Below, one piece after another: positions 23,166 through 30,082 of a stretch of DNA of 32,575 bases. The notes beneath the pieces are model-generated. The model ran no database searches, was not told the DNA's origin, and saw only the letters and a list, made by a program, of their open reading frames with translations. Each line of letters starts with the position of its first letter. Position 1 is the first letter of the stretch. This DNA comes from Candidatus Cybelea palsarum. Its GTDB lineage: Bacteria; Vulcanimicrobiota; Vulcanimicrobiia; Vulcanimicrobiales; Vulcanimicrobiaceae. The DNA is taken from assembly GCA_003166915.1 (NCBI GenBank), contig PMUK01000200.1, positions 1 through 32,575 on the forward strand, read 5' to 3'. The translations under genes and the position numbers were made by a program.

Positions 23166-24158
23166 TTGCTCGTACAGCCGCAGTCGGCCTGGATCGAGCG
23201 CGTTTACTCCAACGGCGCGTATCCCGTTTGGGAACGCAACGCGTTTACCATCACCAACTCCTTGCCGTGGTCGCTCGGCGATTTGGCCGCGCTGGCCGGC
23301 GTCGCAGCGATCGTCTGGCAGATCGTGCTCTTCGCTCGACGGCGCGTGCGCCATGGCGCGCACGTTGGCGCCCTGCTCTTGAACTGCGCCGCGATCGTTG
23401 GCCTCTACGCCGTGTGGTTCGAACTGAGCTGGGCGTGGAACTACGCGCGCGCGCCGCTCGAGACTCGGGTACGGTACGATCCGGCCCGAGTGACGCCGCA
23501 GGCTGCAGCCGCTTTGCAAAGGCGCGCGATGTCCCAGATGAACGCGCTGGCAAGATCCGCGCACGCGCGCGCGAAACTGCCGCTCGATCTCGCGGCACTG
23601 CGGGCCGCATGGCTGCCGGCGGTGCAGCGCGTCGGCGACACGTGGGCTCCGCTCGTCGGCGCGGCCAAGCCGACCGTGGCCGATCCCTTCATGCTTGCCA
23701 CGGGAACGGAAGGCTTCATCAACCCGTTTACGCTCAACGTCGCAGCCGCTTCAGATTTGTTCTGGTTCGAGCGCCCCTTCGATTACGCGCATGAGTGGAG
23801 TCACGTCGCGGCCTATGCTCGCGAAGACGAGGCGAACTATCTTGCAATCGTGACCTGTCTGCGTTCTAAGGACTCGGCCGTGAGGTACGCGGGGTGGTTC
23901 GCGCTCTTTCTCTATCTGCCTCAGAAACACCACTATGCGCGTCGCGAGTTCGTTCCGCTCGTTTGGCAAGATTTTACGGCGATTCGGCGGCGCAACGCGC
24001 GCCACATCAACGTGGTGCTCGCGCATTGGTCGTGGCGCACGTATAATGCTTACCTGAAAAGCAATCGCATCGCAGCGGGCATTGCAAACTATGACGAAGT
24101 GACTCGTTTGATGCTCGGCGTCCCGCTGGATTCGCAAGGCTTGCCGATCGCAAGATAG
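23166..24158 (+). CDS. DUF3810-type membrane protein with HExxH metallopeptidase motif
   Basis: 330 residues from TTG 23166. Matches DUF3810 as I know it: an N-terminal AWIERVYSNGAYPVWERNAF, a second hydrophobic segment (LGALLLNCAAIVGLYAVW then FELSWAWNYARAPL), then a C-terminal domain with GFINPFTLNVAAASDLFWFE and YAHEWSHVAAYAREDEANYL. His209, Glu210 and His213 form HExxH, and the glutamate in DEAN is a likely third zinc ligand, so it is probably a membrane-bound metallopeptidase of unknown substrate. The first membrane segment in the family lies further upstream: bases 23121-23165 in the same frame encode KRSLKLAAIALGAVA, with no ATG/GTG/TTG before TTG 23166. The true start may be a near-cognate codon such as CTG 23151 or ATA 23106. 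It closes with a strong terminator. Confidence 0.82.
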   Translation: MLVQPQSAWIERVYSNGAYPVWERNAFTITNSLPWSLGDLAALAGVAAIVWQIVLFARRRVRHGAHVGALLLNCAAIVGLYAVWFELSWAWNYARAPLETRVRYDPARVTPQAAAALQRRAMSQMNALARSAHARAKLPLDLAALRAAWLPAVQRVGDTWAPLVGAAKPTVADPFMLATGTEGFINPFTLNVAAASDLFWFERPFDYAHEWSHVAAYAREDEANYLAIVTCLRSKDSAVRYAGWFALFLYLPQKHHYARREFVPLVWQDFTAIRRRNARHINVVLAHWSWRTYNAYLKSNRIAAGIANYDEVTRLMLGVPLDSQGLPIAR

Positions 24159-24161
24159 GAA

Positions 24162-24187
24162 AACGGGGCCCCGAGCGGGGCCCCGTT
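24162..24187. terminator. Bidirectional terminator
   Basis: AACGGGGCCCC (24162-24172) pairs perfectly with GGGGCCCCGTT (24177-24187) around a GAGC loop. GACTTTT follows on the plus strand and TTTCC on the minus strand, so it can end both the DUF3810 gene and the convergent WxxGxW gene. Confidence 0.9.
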
Positions 24188-24206
24188 GACTTTTGCGATT
24201 CCGGGG

Positions 24207-25187
24207 CTAGTGCTTCGGAGGCTTGTGGCCTTCGTTGCCTTGACTCGGATGGCCGGCCGGCGCTGCCGGGTGGGCGGCCGGGTGAGGCTGCGCGTGCGTC
24301 GTCCCGGTGTAATGCGTGGTCGTGTGCGTGGTTCCGTTGTAATGCGTCGCAGTGTGAGTGGTCCCATTATAATGCGTCGCGCTGTGGGTCGTACCGTTGT
24401 AATGCGTCGCGGTGTGTGTCGTCCCGTTGTAATGGGTGACCGTCGTTCCGTGGGAGACCGAACCATAGTGCGCCGGACGATTGCTGGCGTTGTAGGCGTG
24501 CGTCGTCGCTGTCACTGGTGGGTGGCCGCCGTTTGTCTTCGCGTAGAGCGTGCGATCTTGTGAGGCATATCGCGCGTGAGTCACCTGCTCGGGCGTTGGG
24601 CCGTAGCGGCGGCTCGCCCATGCGGAGCGTTCGGCCGGGGTCGGGCGCGCCGAGATGCCGCCGCGCCCGCCGTTGTAGCTGACGCGAGAGTGGTTGTAGT
24701 AGTTGTTGACGATCGTCTTATTGTAGTAGGTGTTGTGGATTCTGGTCCGGTTGACCGGCCACACGGCGGTGTTATAGCGGAAGCCGCCACCGGCCCAAAC
24801 TCCGCCGACAAAACCGGCGCCGAAGTAACCGAATCCGTAGTTAATGCCGCCGTAGAAGCCGACGCGGGGACCCCAGTAGCCGGCGTTCCAGCGATAGGCG
24901 CCTCCATAGGAGCCCCAGTAGCCAGGCGTCCAGTAGGCGCCGACGGCGGGTGCGGCCAGCCACACGCCGGGGACCCAATAGTAGCCGTCCCCTGCCCAGC
25001 CCCAGTAACCGGGGGTGTACATGTAGTTAGGGTCTGGGGCGACGGGGATCTCGTAGACGGGTATCGGCGGCGGGGCCACGCCGACCGTGACGCCGACGCC
25101 AATCGCGAACTGTGCCGGTGCCGGCACGGGAAGAGCGATAATAAAAACGGCCGCGAGAAGCGCGGGAAGTAATCTTGAGATTCGCAT
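24207..25187 (-). CDS. Secreted WxxGxW-repeat protein with Thr/His-rich repeat tail, paralogue 1
   Basis: 326 residues. Signal peptide MRISRLLPALLAAVFIIALP, cut near APAQ. Residues 50-110 contain several YxWxPGxW/WTPGYWG units (YTPGYWGWAGDGYYWVPGVW, AYWTPGYWGSYGG), the pattern of the YXWGXW/WxxGxW envelope proteins common in Proteobacteria and others; their function is not known. A glycine/tyrosine-rich part (GFYGGINYGFGYFGAGFVGG) and the conserved NRTRIHNTYYNKTIVNNYYN follow. Residues 240-310 are a low-complexity tail of HYNGTTHTAT units. AGGAGAATTT precedes the ATG. It is not joined to its paralogue upstream by an operon: each has its own TATAAT and a shared upstream element, which suggests parallel control. 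Confidence 0.82.
   Translation of the reverse strand: MRISRLLPALLAAVFIIALPVPAPAQFAIGVGVTVGVAPPPIPVYEIPVAPDPNYMYTPGYWGWAGDGYYWVPGVWLAAPAVGAYWTPGYWGSYGGAYRWNAGYWGPRVGFYGGINYGFGYFGAGFVGGVWAGGGFRYNTAVWPVNRTRIHNTYYNKTIVNNYYNHSRVSYNGGRGGISARPTPAERSAWASRRYGPTPEQVTHARYASQDRTLYAKTNGGHPPVTATTHAYNASNRPAHYGSVSHGTTVTHYNGTTHTATHYNGTTHSATHYNGTTHTATHYNGTTHTTTHYTGTTHAQPHPAAHPAAPAGHPSQGNEGHKPPKH
24298..24447. repeat. Five 30-bp direct repeats inside the WxxGxW gene tail
   Basis: Five consecutive 30-base units begin at 24298, 24328, 24358, 24388 and 24418, each with a core near CCGTTGTAATGCGTCGC. On the coding (minus) strand each encodes ten residues of the HYNGTTHTAT type. Units differ at a few bases, many silent, so the array is not brand new. 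Confidence 0.85.
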
Positions 25188-25216
25188 AAATTCTCCTTTC
25201 CGGAGTGGATGCTCGA

Positions 25217-25288
25217 ATTATAGCCCGGAACGACCGCACTTGCTCGCCCAATTCAAGCATCCGGAAGCTCTTTCACAAAACTCTTACC
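25217..25288 (-). promoter_or_regulatory. Promoter and upstream element of WxxGxW paralogue 1
   Basis: TATAAT on the minus strand (25222-25217) lies 29 bases before the ATG. No good -35 is found at normal spacing. Forty-nine bases upstream, GGTAAGAGTTTTGTGAAA (25288-25271) matches an element before the second paralogue with the same internal spacing. Confidence 0.55.
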
Positions 25289-25359
25289 CGTTCGTCAGGC
25301 CGTTCCAACGCGGTCTTCATCCCGCTCTCACGTCACGCTTCACGCAACGAGAGCGCGGC

Positions 25360-26373
25360 TTAGCGCTGCGGTGGTTTGTTGTTCCCGTTCTTTGCCGGTG
25401 GCTTGCCCTGTCCGCCGCCCTGCGGCTTTCCCTTTCCGCCGGCGGGAGGCTTCTGTCCCTGCGGAGCTGGCTTCTTGTTTTGTGTCGTCGGAGCCGGCTT
25501 CTTGTTTTGTGTCGTCGGAGCCGGCTTCTTGTTTTGCGTCGTCGGAGCTGGCTTCTTGTTTTGCGTCGTCGGAGCCTTATTAGTCGGGGCGTTGGCGCCG
25601 GCCGATTTCGGCTGCTTCTGCGCGCCTTGCTTGTCGGCAGTCGTTACCGGCGCGGAGTTGGGCGGTTTATTCGTGCTGCTAAACGGCTTTTGGGAAGTCG
25701 TCAACGTCGGCTTGCCTTTATTTACGCTTGCGTATTGATTGCGATCGCTGCTTGCGAACTGCGCCTGGTTTTCCTGATCGGTGGTAGCGGGCCGGCCGCT
25801 CTGGCGAGCCGTGATCTGGCCCGACGTGGGCTTGACCGTCGTTCCACCGCGGCCGCCGTTGTAGCTGACGCGCGAATTGTTGTAGTGGTTGTTGATGACG
25901 GTCTTGTTCACGTACGTGTTGTGGATCGTGGTTCGGTTCACGTTCGTGACGGCGGTGTTGTAACGGAACTGGTTGCCGGACCATGCGCCTCCGGCGAAGC
26001 CGTTGCCATAATAGCCGGCTCCATAGTTGACGCCGCCGTAGAAGCCGACGCTGGCTCCCCAGTAACCCCCGTTCCATCCGTAACCACTGCCTCTAGCGCC
26101 CCAGTAACCCGGCGTCCATAAGAGGCCGACGGCCGGCGGCCGGACCCAAACTCCGGGAGTCCAGTAGTAGCCAGCCGATCCCCAACCCCAGTAGCCGGGG
26201 GTCCATTGGTAGTTCGGATAGGGCGCGGCGGGCTGCACGTAGACCGGAATCGGCGGTGGAACCGAACCGATCGTGACGCCGACGCCGATCGAAAGCTGCG
26301 CCGGTGAGGACAGCGGAAGGGCGGCTAAGAGAATGGCCGCCATAAATGCGGGGAGCGATCTTAAAATTCGCAC
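25360..26373 (-). CDS. Secreted WxxGxW-repeat protein with Pro/Lys/Gln-rich repeat tail, paralogue 2
   Basis: 337 residues from a GTG with GGAG five bases upstream. It shares with the neighbouring paralogue the signal peptide (MRILRSLPAFMAAILLAALP), the WxxGxW block (WTPGYWGWGSAGYYWTPGVW, LLWTPGYWGARGSGYGWNGG), GFYGGVNYGAGYYGNGFAGG and NRTTIHNTYVNKTVINNHYN. After about residue 180 the two are unrelated: this one has a disordered, basic tail with four PAPTTQNKK units and a glycine/lysine/proline end (GKGKPQGGGQGKPPAKNG). The tail is strongly basic, so it could bind acidic polymers or nucleic acid outside the cell; that is speculation. It was duplicated together with its promoter region. Confidence 0.82.
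   Translation of the reverse strand: MRILRSLPAFMAAILLAALPLSSPAQLSIGVGVTIGSVPPPIPVYVQPAAPYPNYQWTPGYWGWGSAGYYWTPGVWVRPPAVGLLWTPGYWGARGSGYGWNGGYWGASVGFYGGVNYGAGYYGNGFAGGAWSGNQFRYNTAVTNVNRTTIHNTYVNKTVINNHYNNSRVSYNGGRGGTTVKPTSGQITARQSGRPATTDQENQAQFASSDRNQYASVNKGKPTLTTSQKPFSSTNKPPNSAPVTTADKQGAQKQPKSAGANAPTNKAPTTQNKKPAPTTQNKKPAPTTQNKKPAPTTQNKKPAPQGQKPPAGGKGKPQGGGQGKPPAKNGNNKPPQR
25463..25570. repeat. Four 27-bp direct repeats inside the second WxxGxW gene
   Basis: Units of 27 bases begin at 25463, 25490, 25517 and 25544 (start GGAGCYGGCTTCTTGTTTTG, then YGTCGTC). They are almost identical, differing at only two positions, so the expansion is recent. Each encodes nine residues of the PAPTTQNKK type on the minus strand. 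Confidence 0.88.
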
Positions 26374-26406
26374 GATTTCTCCTTTTCTGGGAGCGGATGA
26401 TGTCTA

Positions 26407-26477
26407 ATTATAATCTGGGATGAACTCTCTGACGTTGTTTACTTCGACGCTCACAGTGGTTTCACGCTATTCTTACC
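26407..26477 (-). promoter_or_regulatory. Promoter and upstream element of WxxGxW paralogue 2
   Basis: TATAAT on the minus strand (26412-26407) precedes the GTG by 33 bases. GGTAAGAATAGCGTGAAA (26477-26460) lies 48 bases upstream of it. This matches the element of the first paralogue at GGTAAGA and GTGAAA with identical spacing; the middle five bases differ. Confidence 0.55.
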
Positions 26478-26580
26478 GATCAAGTAAGCCGCCGGTCTCG
26501 AACTTCACCACCCTTGCTTGTCATATTTCATCAATCTGACGTAATCTCCGTGGTCATTGGGCCCTGTTAGGATCGTGCCC

Positions 26581-26799
26581 ATGTTCGACGTGGGAGATTC
26601 CTTAAGAGATGCGCTCGCCAGTGCTCGCACTCGGCTTGGCGAGGCGCAGGCCGCAGTCGCACGCGCCAACTCCGGCAAAGCGGCAGGGCGCAGCGCCGAC
26701 GCCGCAATGGCGCAGACCGCTTCGGCCGCGATCTTTTCCGAAGCGCTGTTGAGTGCGGAACACGCTCGCCTCGAGGAAATCAAGGCGGTGACGAAATGA
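26581..26799 (+). CDS. Small alanine-rich helical protein, possibly a remnant or short form of flagellar rod protein FlgB
   Basis: 72 residues, nearly all helix-forming: SLRDALASARTRLGEAQAAV at the start and TASAAIFSEALLSAEHARLE near the end. The stop overlaps the next start as ATGA, and that start opens with a clear flagellar rod-protein motif, so by position this would be flgB, which normally precedes flgC. The N-terminal part is compatible with rod-protein helix 1 (QxxVAxAN), but the usual NTPGY segment and middle domain are missing. It may be a flgB with an internal deletion, or an unrelated small protein. No signal peptide. The identity is weak; the gene itself is plausible. Confidence 0.4.
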   Translation: MFDVGDSLRDALASARTRLGEAQAAVARANSGKAAGRSADAAMAQTASAAIFSEALLSAEHARLEEIKAVTK

Positions 26800-26912
26800 G
26801 CATCGATCTGCTCGACGCGGCAGCCAGCGGAATGGACGCGCAGCGTGCGGCGTCGCGCTCTTCGACCGCGTCGCCCACCGCGGGCTCGAGCCCGAACGGC
26901 AGGCACCGATGA
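26796..26912 (+). pseudogene. flgC: flgC stub: N-terminus of flagellar proximal-rod protein, truncated
   Basis: The frame starts MSIDLLDAAASGMDAQRAAS. The SASGMxAQR motif is the opening helix of FlgC-type rod proteins (normally about 135-150 residues). After roughly 18 residues the sequence ceases to resemble FlgC and runs through out-of-frame fliP sequence to TGA 26910-26912, for 38 residues in total. The expected NIANxxT(P) segment and C-terminal D1 helix are absent. It is coupled to the preceding small gene by ATGA. This is best read as the left edge of a deletion that joined flgC to the end of fliP. Confidence 0.6.
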
Positions 26913-27145
26913 CCGTGCTCGTTCCGGCGTTTGTCGTCGGCGAGCTTCGCAGCGCGTTTGCAATCGGCTTTGCGCTCTACCTTCCCTTCGTTGCAATCGA
27001 TTTGGCGGTGGCGGCGATGCTGATGGGTTTGGGAATGATGATGCTCATTCCGCCCGTCGTATCGCTGCCCGTCAAGCTGCTGCTCTTTGTTATGGTTGAT
27101 GGGTGGGCGCTGCTTTGCGGAGGCGTCGCGGGCAGCTTTCGATAA
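26850..27145 (+). pseudogene. fliP: fliP remnant: C-terminal third of flagellar export protein FliP
   Basis: From about 26850 a different frame reads VALFDRVAHRGLEPERQAPM, then TVLVPAFVVGELRSAFAIGF, LYLPFVAIDLAVAAMLMGLG, MMMLIPPVVSLPVKLLLFVM and VDGWALLCGGVAGSFR. This is the conserved C-terminal half of FliP, an export-gate membrane protein of the flagellar type III apparatus (usually about 240 residues). The signal sequence and first two membrane segments are missing. An ATG at 26909 could yield a 78-residue fragment, which would not build an export gate. The fragment is fused to the flgC stub with a frame change. metF follows twelve bases later. Confidence 0.85.
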
Positions 27146-27157
27146 GCAGGTGCCTAC

Positions 27158-28063
27158 ATGCGCATCAGTGACGCGCTCGCGAGTCAGCGCCCCTTTTTCT
27201 CGTTCGAATTCTTTCCGCCCAGAGACGATGCCGGCTCGCGACAACTGGTGGCGGCGATCGAGGCGCTTGCGCCGTTGCGGCCGGCGTTCGTATCGATTAC
27301 CTATGGCGCGGGCGGCTCGACGCGAGCGAGAACGGTCGCGCTTGCAAAGGAAATTCAACGGGAGATCGGACTGACGGTCGTCGCGCATGTGACCTGCATC
27401 GGTGCCAGCCGCGCCGAGCTGCGAGCGCTGCTCGACGAACTAGCGCGAGCCGGAATCGAGAACGTCTTGGCATTGCGCGGCGATCCGCCAGCGGGCTCGC
27501 AGTTCGTCCCGGTCGCCGGAGGCTTCGAACACGCGAGCGAGCTCATCGCCATGTTGCGGCGGAACTACGATTTTTGCATCGGCGCGGCATGCTACCCGGA
27601 GAAACATCCTGAGGCGACGACGCCCGATGCGGATCTGTCGGCGCTCAAGACAAAGGCCGAAGCGGGCGCCGATTTCTTGGTCTCGCAACTCTTCTTTGAC
27701 AATGCGCAGTTTTTTGGGTTCGAGCGCCGAGTCCGTAGCGCCGGCATTGACCTGCCGATGCTTCCCGGATTGATGCCGATCACGAACTTCAGCCAAATAG
27801 AGCGCTTCGTGGCTCTCTGCGGAGCCAGCATCCCGCCGAAGCTGCGCGTCGAGATGAACGCGCGCAAAGGAGACGTGAAGGCGGTCGAAGACTTGGGAGT
27901 CGCCTACGCGTCGATGCAGGCGCTCGAATTGCTGCAGGGCGGCGTGCCGGGGCTTCATTTCTACACGCTCAACCGCTCGCCCGCGACGCGCGCGATCGTC
28001 TCGTCGCTTCTCGCGGCGAGTGCGTGGCGCCCGTTCGGCCCTAGGAGCATAACAACGCCGTAA
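27158..28063 (+). CDS. metF: Methylenetetrahydrofolate reductase
   Basis: 301 residues, full length. MetF reduces methylene-THF to methyl-THF with an FAD cofactor, feeding methionine synthesis. FFSFEFFPPRDDAGSRQLVA, FVSITYGAGGSTRARTVALA, VVAHVTCIGASRAELRALLD, NVLALRGDPP, IGAACYPEKHPEA, KAEAGADFLVSQLFFDN and LPGLMPITNFSQIERF are all classical. The gene lies between the fliP remnant and fliQ, genes that are normally adjacent, and unlike several of its neighbours it is intact. AGCAGG lies about eight bases before the ATG. Its presence inside the flagellar block may be an insertion or part of the rearrangement that truncated fliP. Confidence 0.95.
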   Translation: MRISDALASQRPFFSFEFFPPRDDAGSRQLVAAIEALAPLRPAFVSITYGAGGSTRARTVALAKEIQREIGLTVVAHVTCIGASRAELRALLDELARAGIENVLALRGDPPAGSQFVPVAGGFEHASELIAMLRRNYDFCIGAACYPEKHPEATTPDADLSALKTKAEAGADFLVSQLFFDNAQFFGFERRVRSAGIDLPMLPGLMPITNFSQIERFVALCGASIPPKLRVEMNARKGDVKAVEDLGVAYASMQALELLQGGVPGLHFYTLNRSPATRAIVSSLLAASAWRPFGPRSITTP

Positions 28064-28097
28064 AATGACCGTAACGGCCTCCAGGTAGCGTGAACGG

Positions 28098-28367
28098 ATG
28101 GAGGCCCTCGACGGACTGTTGCACGATGCATTGCTTACGACGGCAATAATCGCGTTGCCCATGTTGGCCGTCGCGGCGCTCGTCGGAACCGCCGTTGCGG
28201 TCGTGCAAGCGGCGACGCAAGTGCAGGAACAAACGTTGACGCTCTTGCCGAAGATCCTAGCGGTCGGTCTGACCGTAGCCGTCTTCGGAGGTGCAGGAAT
28301 GCATTTGCTGGCGACGCTCTTCGATCGAGCGCTGGCCGCCATTCCGGCTCTGCGCGCGGGATGGTAG
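28098..28367 (+). CDS. fliQ: Flagellar export-gate protein FliQ
   Basis: 89 residues, the standard size, with two membrane helices (TTAIIALPMLAVAALVGTAV and LAVGLTVAVFGGAGMHLLAT) separated by VVQAATQVQEQTLTLLPKI, the conserved FliQ loop. FliQ assembles with FliP and FliR into the helical export gate at the base of the flagellum. The frame is intact and overlaps fliR by seven bases. Since fliP is truncated in this window, the product would lack its main partner unless another copy exists. Confidence 0.92.
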   Translation: MEALDGLLHDALLTTAIIALPMLAVAALVGTAVAVVQAATQVQEQTLTLLPKILAVGLTVAVFGGAGMHLLATLFDRALAAIPALRAGW

Positions 28368-29077
28368 CCGGTTTGCTCGTTCTGGCGCGCTGCGCCGGTT
28401 TTGTCTTTCGGGCCCCCGGCTTTTCACATCCCAGCGTTCCCACGCCGCTTCGCGGCGGATTTGCGCTCGTCTTAGCGATGCTTATTGCACCGAGCCTTTC
28501 GGGCGCGCAACTTCGCCTCGATCGCGGCGTCTTCGTCGCGGCGCTACTCGTCGAGTTTTTGCTCGGGAGCGCGATTGGAATGGCGGCGTCGCTGGTCTAC
28601 GACGCCGCCTACGCGGGAGGCCGGATCGTCGACGATTATGTCGGCGTCAAAGCCATCGCGCCAAGCGTGGTGCTGGTTGCGCCGAGCGGATTCGGGCGGG
28701 TATGGTCGCTGGCGTTTACCGGCGCCTTCTTCCTTACCGGTGCGTATCGCTTGGCATTGCTCGGCTTCGCGCAGAGCTTCGTGCGCATACCGCTCCAATC
28801 GTCGCTGCACGCGGGCGCTTGGGCGTCGTTCGCGGCCGTCTTTGCCGCCAATTTTCTAGCGGTAGCGCTGCAAGTCGCCGCGCCGGCTCTCGGATTGGCG
28901 TTCGTTGTTCAAATTGCGCTCGGCGCGCTCTCCCGAGTCATTCCGCGCTTCGGCACTTTTACGCTCGCCTTTCCGCTGGCTTTCGCCGCGGCTTTGATCG
29001 CAACCGCGATCGTCGTACCGCTCGCCGCCGGCCACGCGCCGCCGCCGATGCTCGGAATCCCGGGAGTCGTGAAGTGA
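28361..29077 (+). CDS. fliR: Flagellar export-gate protein FliR
   Basis: 238 residues, slightly short but complete in appearance. Membrane segments and motifs are typical: LLVLARCAGFVFRAPGFSHP, PLRGGFALVLAMLIAPSL, FLLGSAIGMAASLVYDAAYA, a TGAYRLALLGFAQSF segment, and ALQVAAPALGLAFVVQIALG with LSRVIPRF. FliR joins the FliPQR export gate. It starts inside fliQ and its stop overlaps the flhB start (GTGA), the usual coupling. No frame damage is visible. Confidence 0.92.
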   Translation: MVAGLLVLARCAGFVFRAPGFSHPSVPTPLRGGFALVLAMLIAPSLSGAQLRLDRGVFVAALLVEFLLGSAIGMAASLVYDAAYAGGRIVDDYVGVKAIAPSVVLVAPSGFGRVWSLAFTGAFFLTGAYRLALLGFAQSFVRIPLQSSLHAGAWASFAAVFAANFLAVALQVAAPALGLAFVVQIALGALSRVIPRFGTFTLAFPLAFAAALIATAIVVPLAAGHAPPPMLGIPGVVK

Positions 29078-30082
29078 GCGACGTTGCGGAGAAGGCCTTC
29101 GAACCGACGCAGGCCGGATCGCAAAGGCGAAGCGCGAAGGCAACGTTGCGCGGTCGAGCGAGCTGGCGGCAAACGTGTCCTTTGCCGCGGCCTGCTTCGC
29201 GATTCTCTCGGTTGCGCCACTCTTCGGCTCCGTCGCTGCAAACGAGCTCGTTCGTGCGCAGTCGTTGCGGCCTGCTTCATCGTGCGTGCTCGTGGCAGCC
29301 GTGGCGCTCATTCCGATCGCCGCCGCCTCAATGGCGGGAGCGATCGCAAGTGTTGCGCAAAGCGGCGGACTTACCCTGATGCCGGTGACGGCGAAGATCG
29401 AGCGGCTCAATCCGATCGAGGGCATGCGACGCATCGTTTCGCGCGAGACGCTGAGTCACTCACTGCGCGCGGCGCTCGCCTTCCTCTGTGCGACGCTCGC
29501 AATGAGTCCGGCTCTAATGGCCGGCGCCGCGGCCATGTTCCGCTCGCCGGACCTCTCGCAGTCGGTTGTCGAGGTGTGGTCTTCGGCGCAACACGTCGCC
29601 TTTGCAGCCGGTGCAGTCGGCCTGCTCTTTTCGGTTGCGGAGTTTGGCGCGGCCCGTTCGTCATGGCTGCGAAAGTTGCGCATGAGTTTTGAAGAGCGCA
29701 AGCGGGAGGTGAAGGAAGAAGAAGGTGACGCGCTGGCGAGAGGACGCCGCCGATCGTTGCACCGGGCGTTGCTTCGGGGCGGTCAACTCGAATTAAAGAG
29801 GCGTCATTCGTCGTCGTAAATCCAACGCGCTTGGCGGTGGCTTTAGCGTATCGGCCGCCGCGCGTCCCCGTTCCCGAAGTCCTCGTGCGTGTCCGAGACG
29901 AGGCCGCCGCGCGGGCTCGGGAGCTTGCGGCGATCTACGGAATCCCGATCGTGGAGAACGTTGCGCTTGCACGCGCACTCTATCGCGACGGGCGGCCTGG
30001 CGAGCCGATTCCGCAAGCTCATTACGTTGCAGTGGCGGAGGTGGTCGTTGCATTGACGCGCGCCGACGAGATCGCCCGATGA
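29074..30082 (+). pseudogene. flhB: flhB with two frameshifts
   Basis: The reading begins at GTG 29074 as MSDVAEKAFEPTQA, then a missing base at about 29113-29117 shifts the frame; the homology resumes as RIAKAKREGNVARSSELAAN and VSFAAACFAI, through LRMSFEERKREVKEEEGDA and HRALLRGG. A second missing base near 29780-29783 shifts it again, and the C-terminal domain follows as STRIKEASFVVVNPTRLAVA, then LARALYRDG and EPIPQAHYVAVAEVV to TGA 30080-30082. Both sites can be repaired by adding a single base. FlhB sets substrate switching in flagellar export by self-cleavage at NPTH; here the motif is NPTR (29819-29830). Each fragment alone lacks either the membrane or the cytoplasmic domain. If the bases are right, the gene is dead. 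Confidence 0.85.

Noticed and set aside
24298-24447. Regular 30-bp direct repeats that could be taken for a CRISPR array
   Set aside because: There are no spacers between units; the repeats are contiguous, in frame, and encode the HYNGTTHTAT tail of a secreted protein.
25463-25570. 27-bp direct repeats as a possible iteron origin
   Set aside because: They are inside a coding frame, a multiple of three bases long and encode PAPTTQNKK units; no replication gene or AT-rich region is nearby.
29175-29819. A short complete FlhB starting at TTG 29175
   Set aside because: The conserved N-terminal segment RIAKAKREGNVARSSELA lies upstream in the same frame, and the C-terminal cleavage domain follows after a frame change, so this is a middle fragment.
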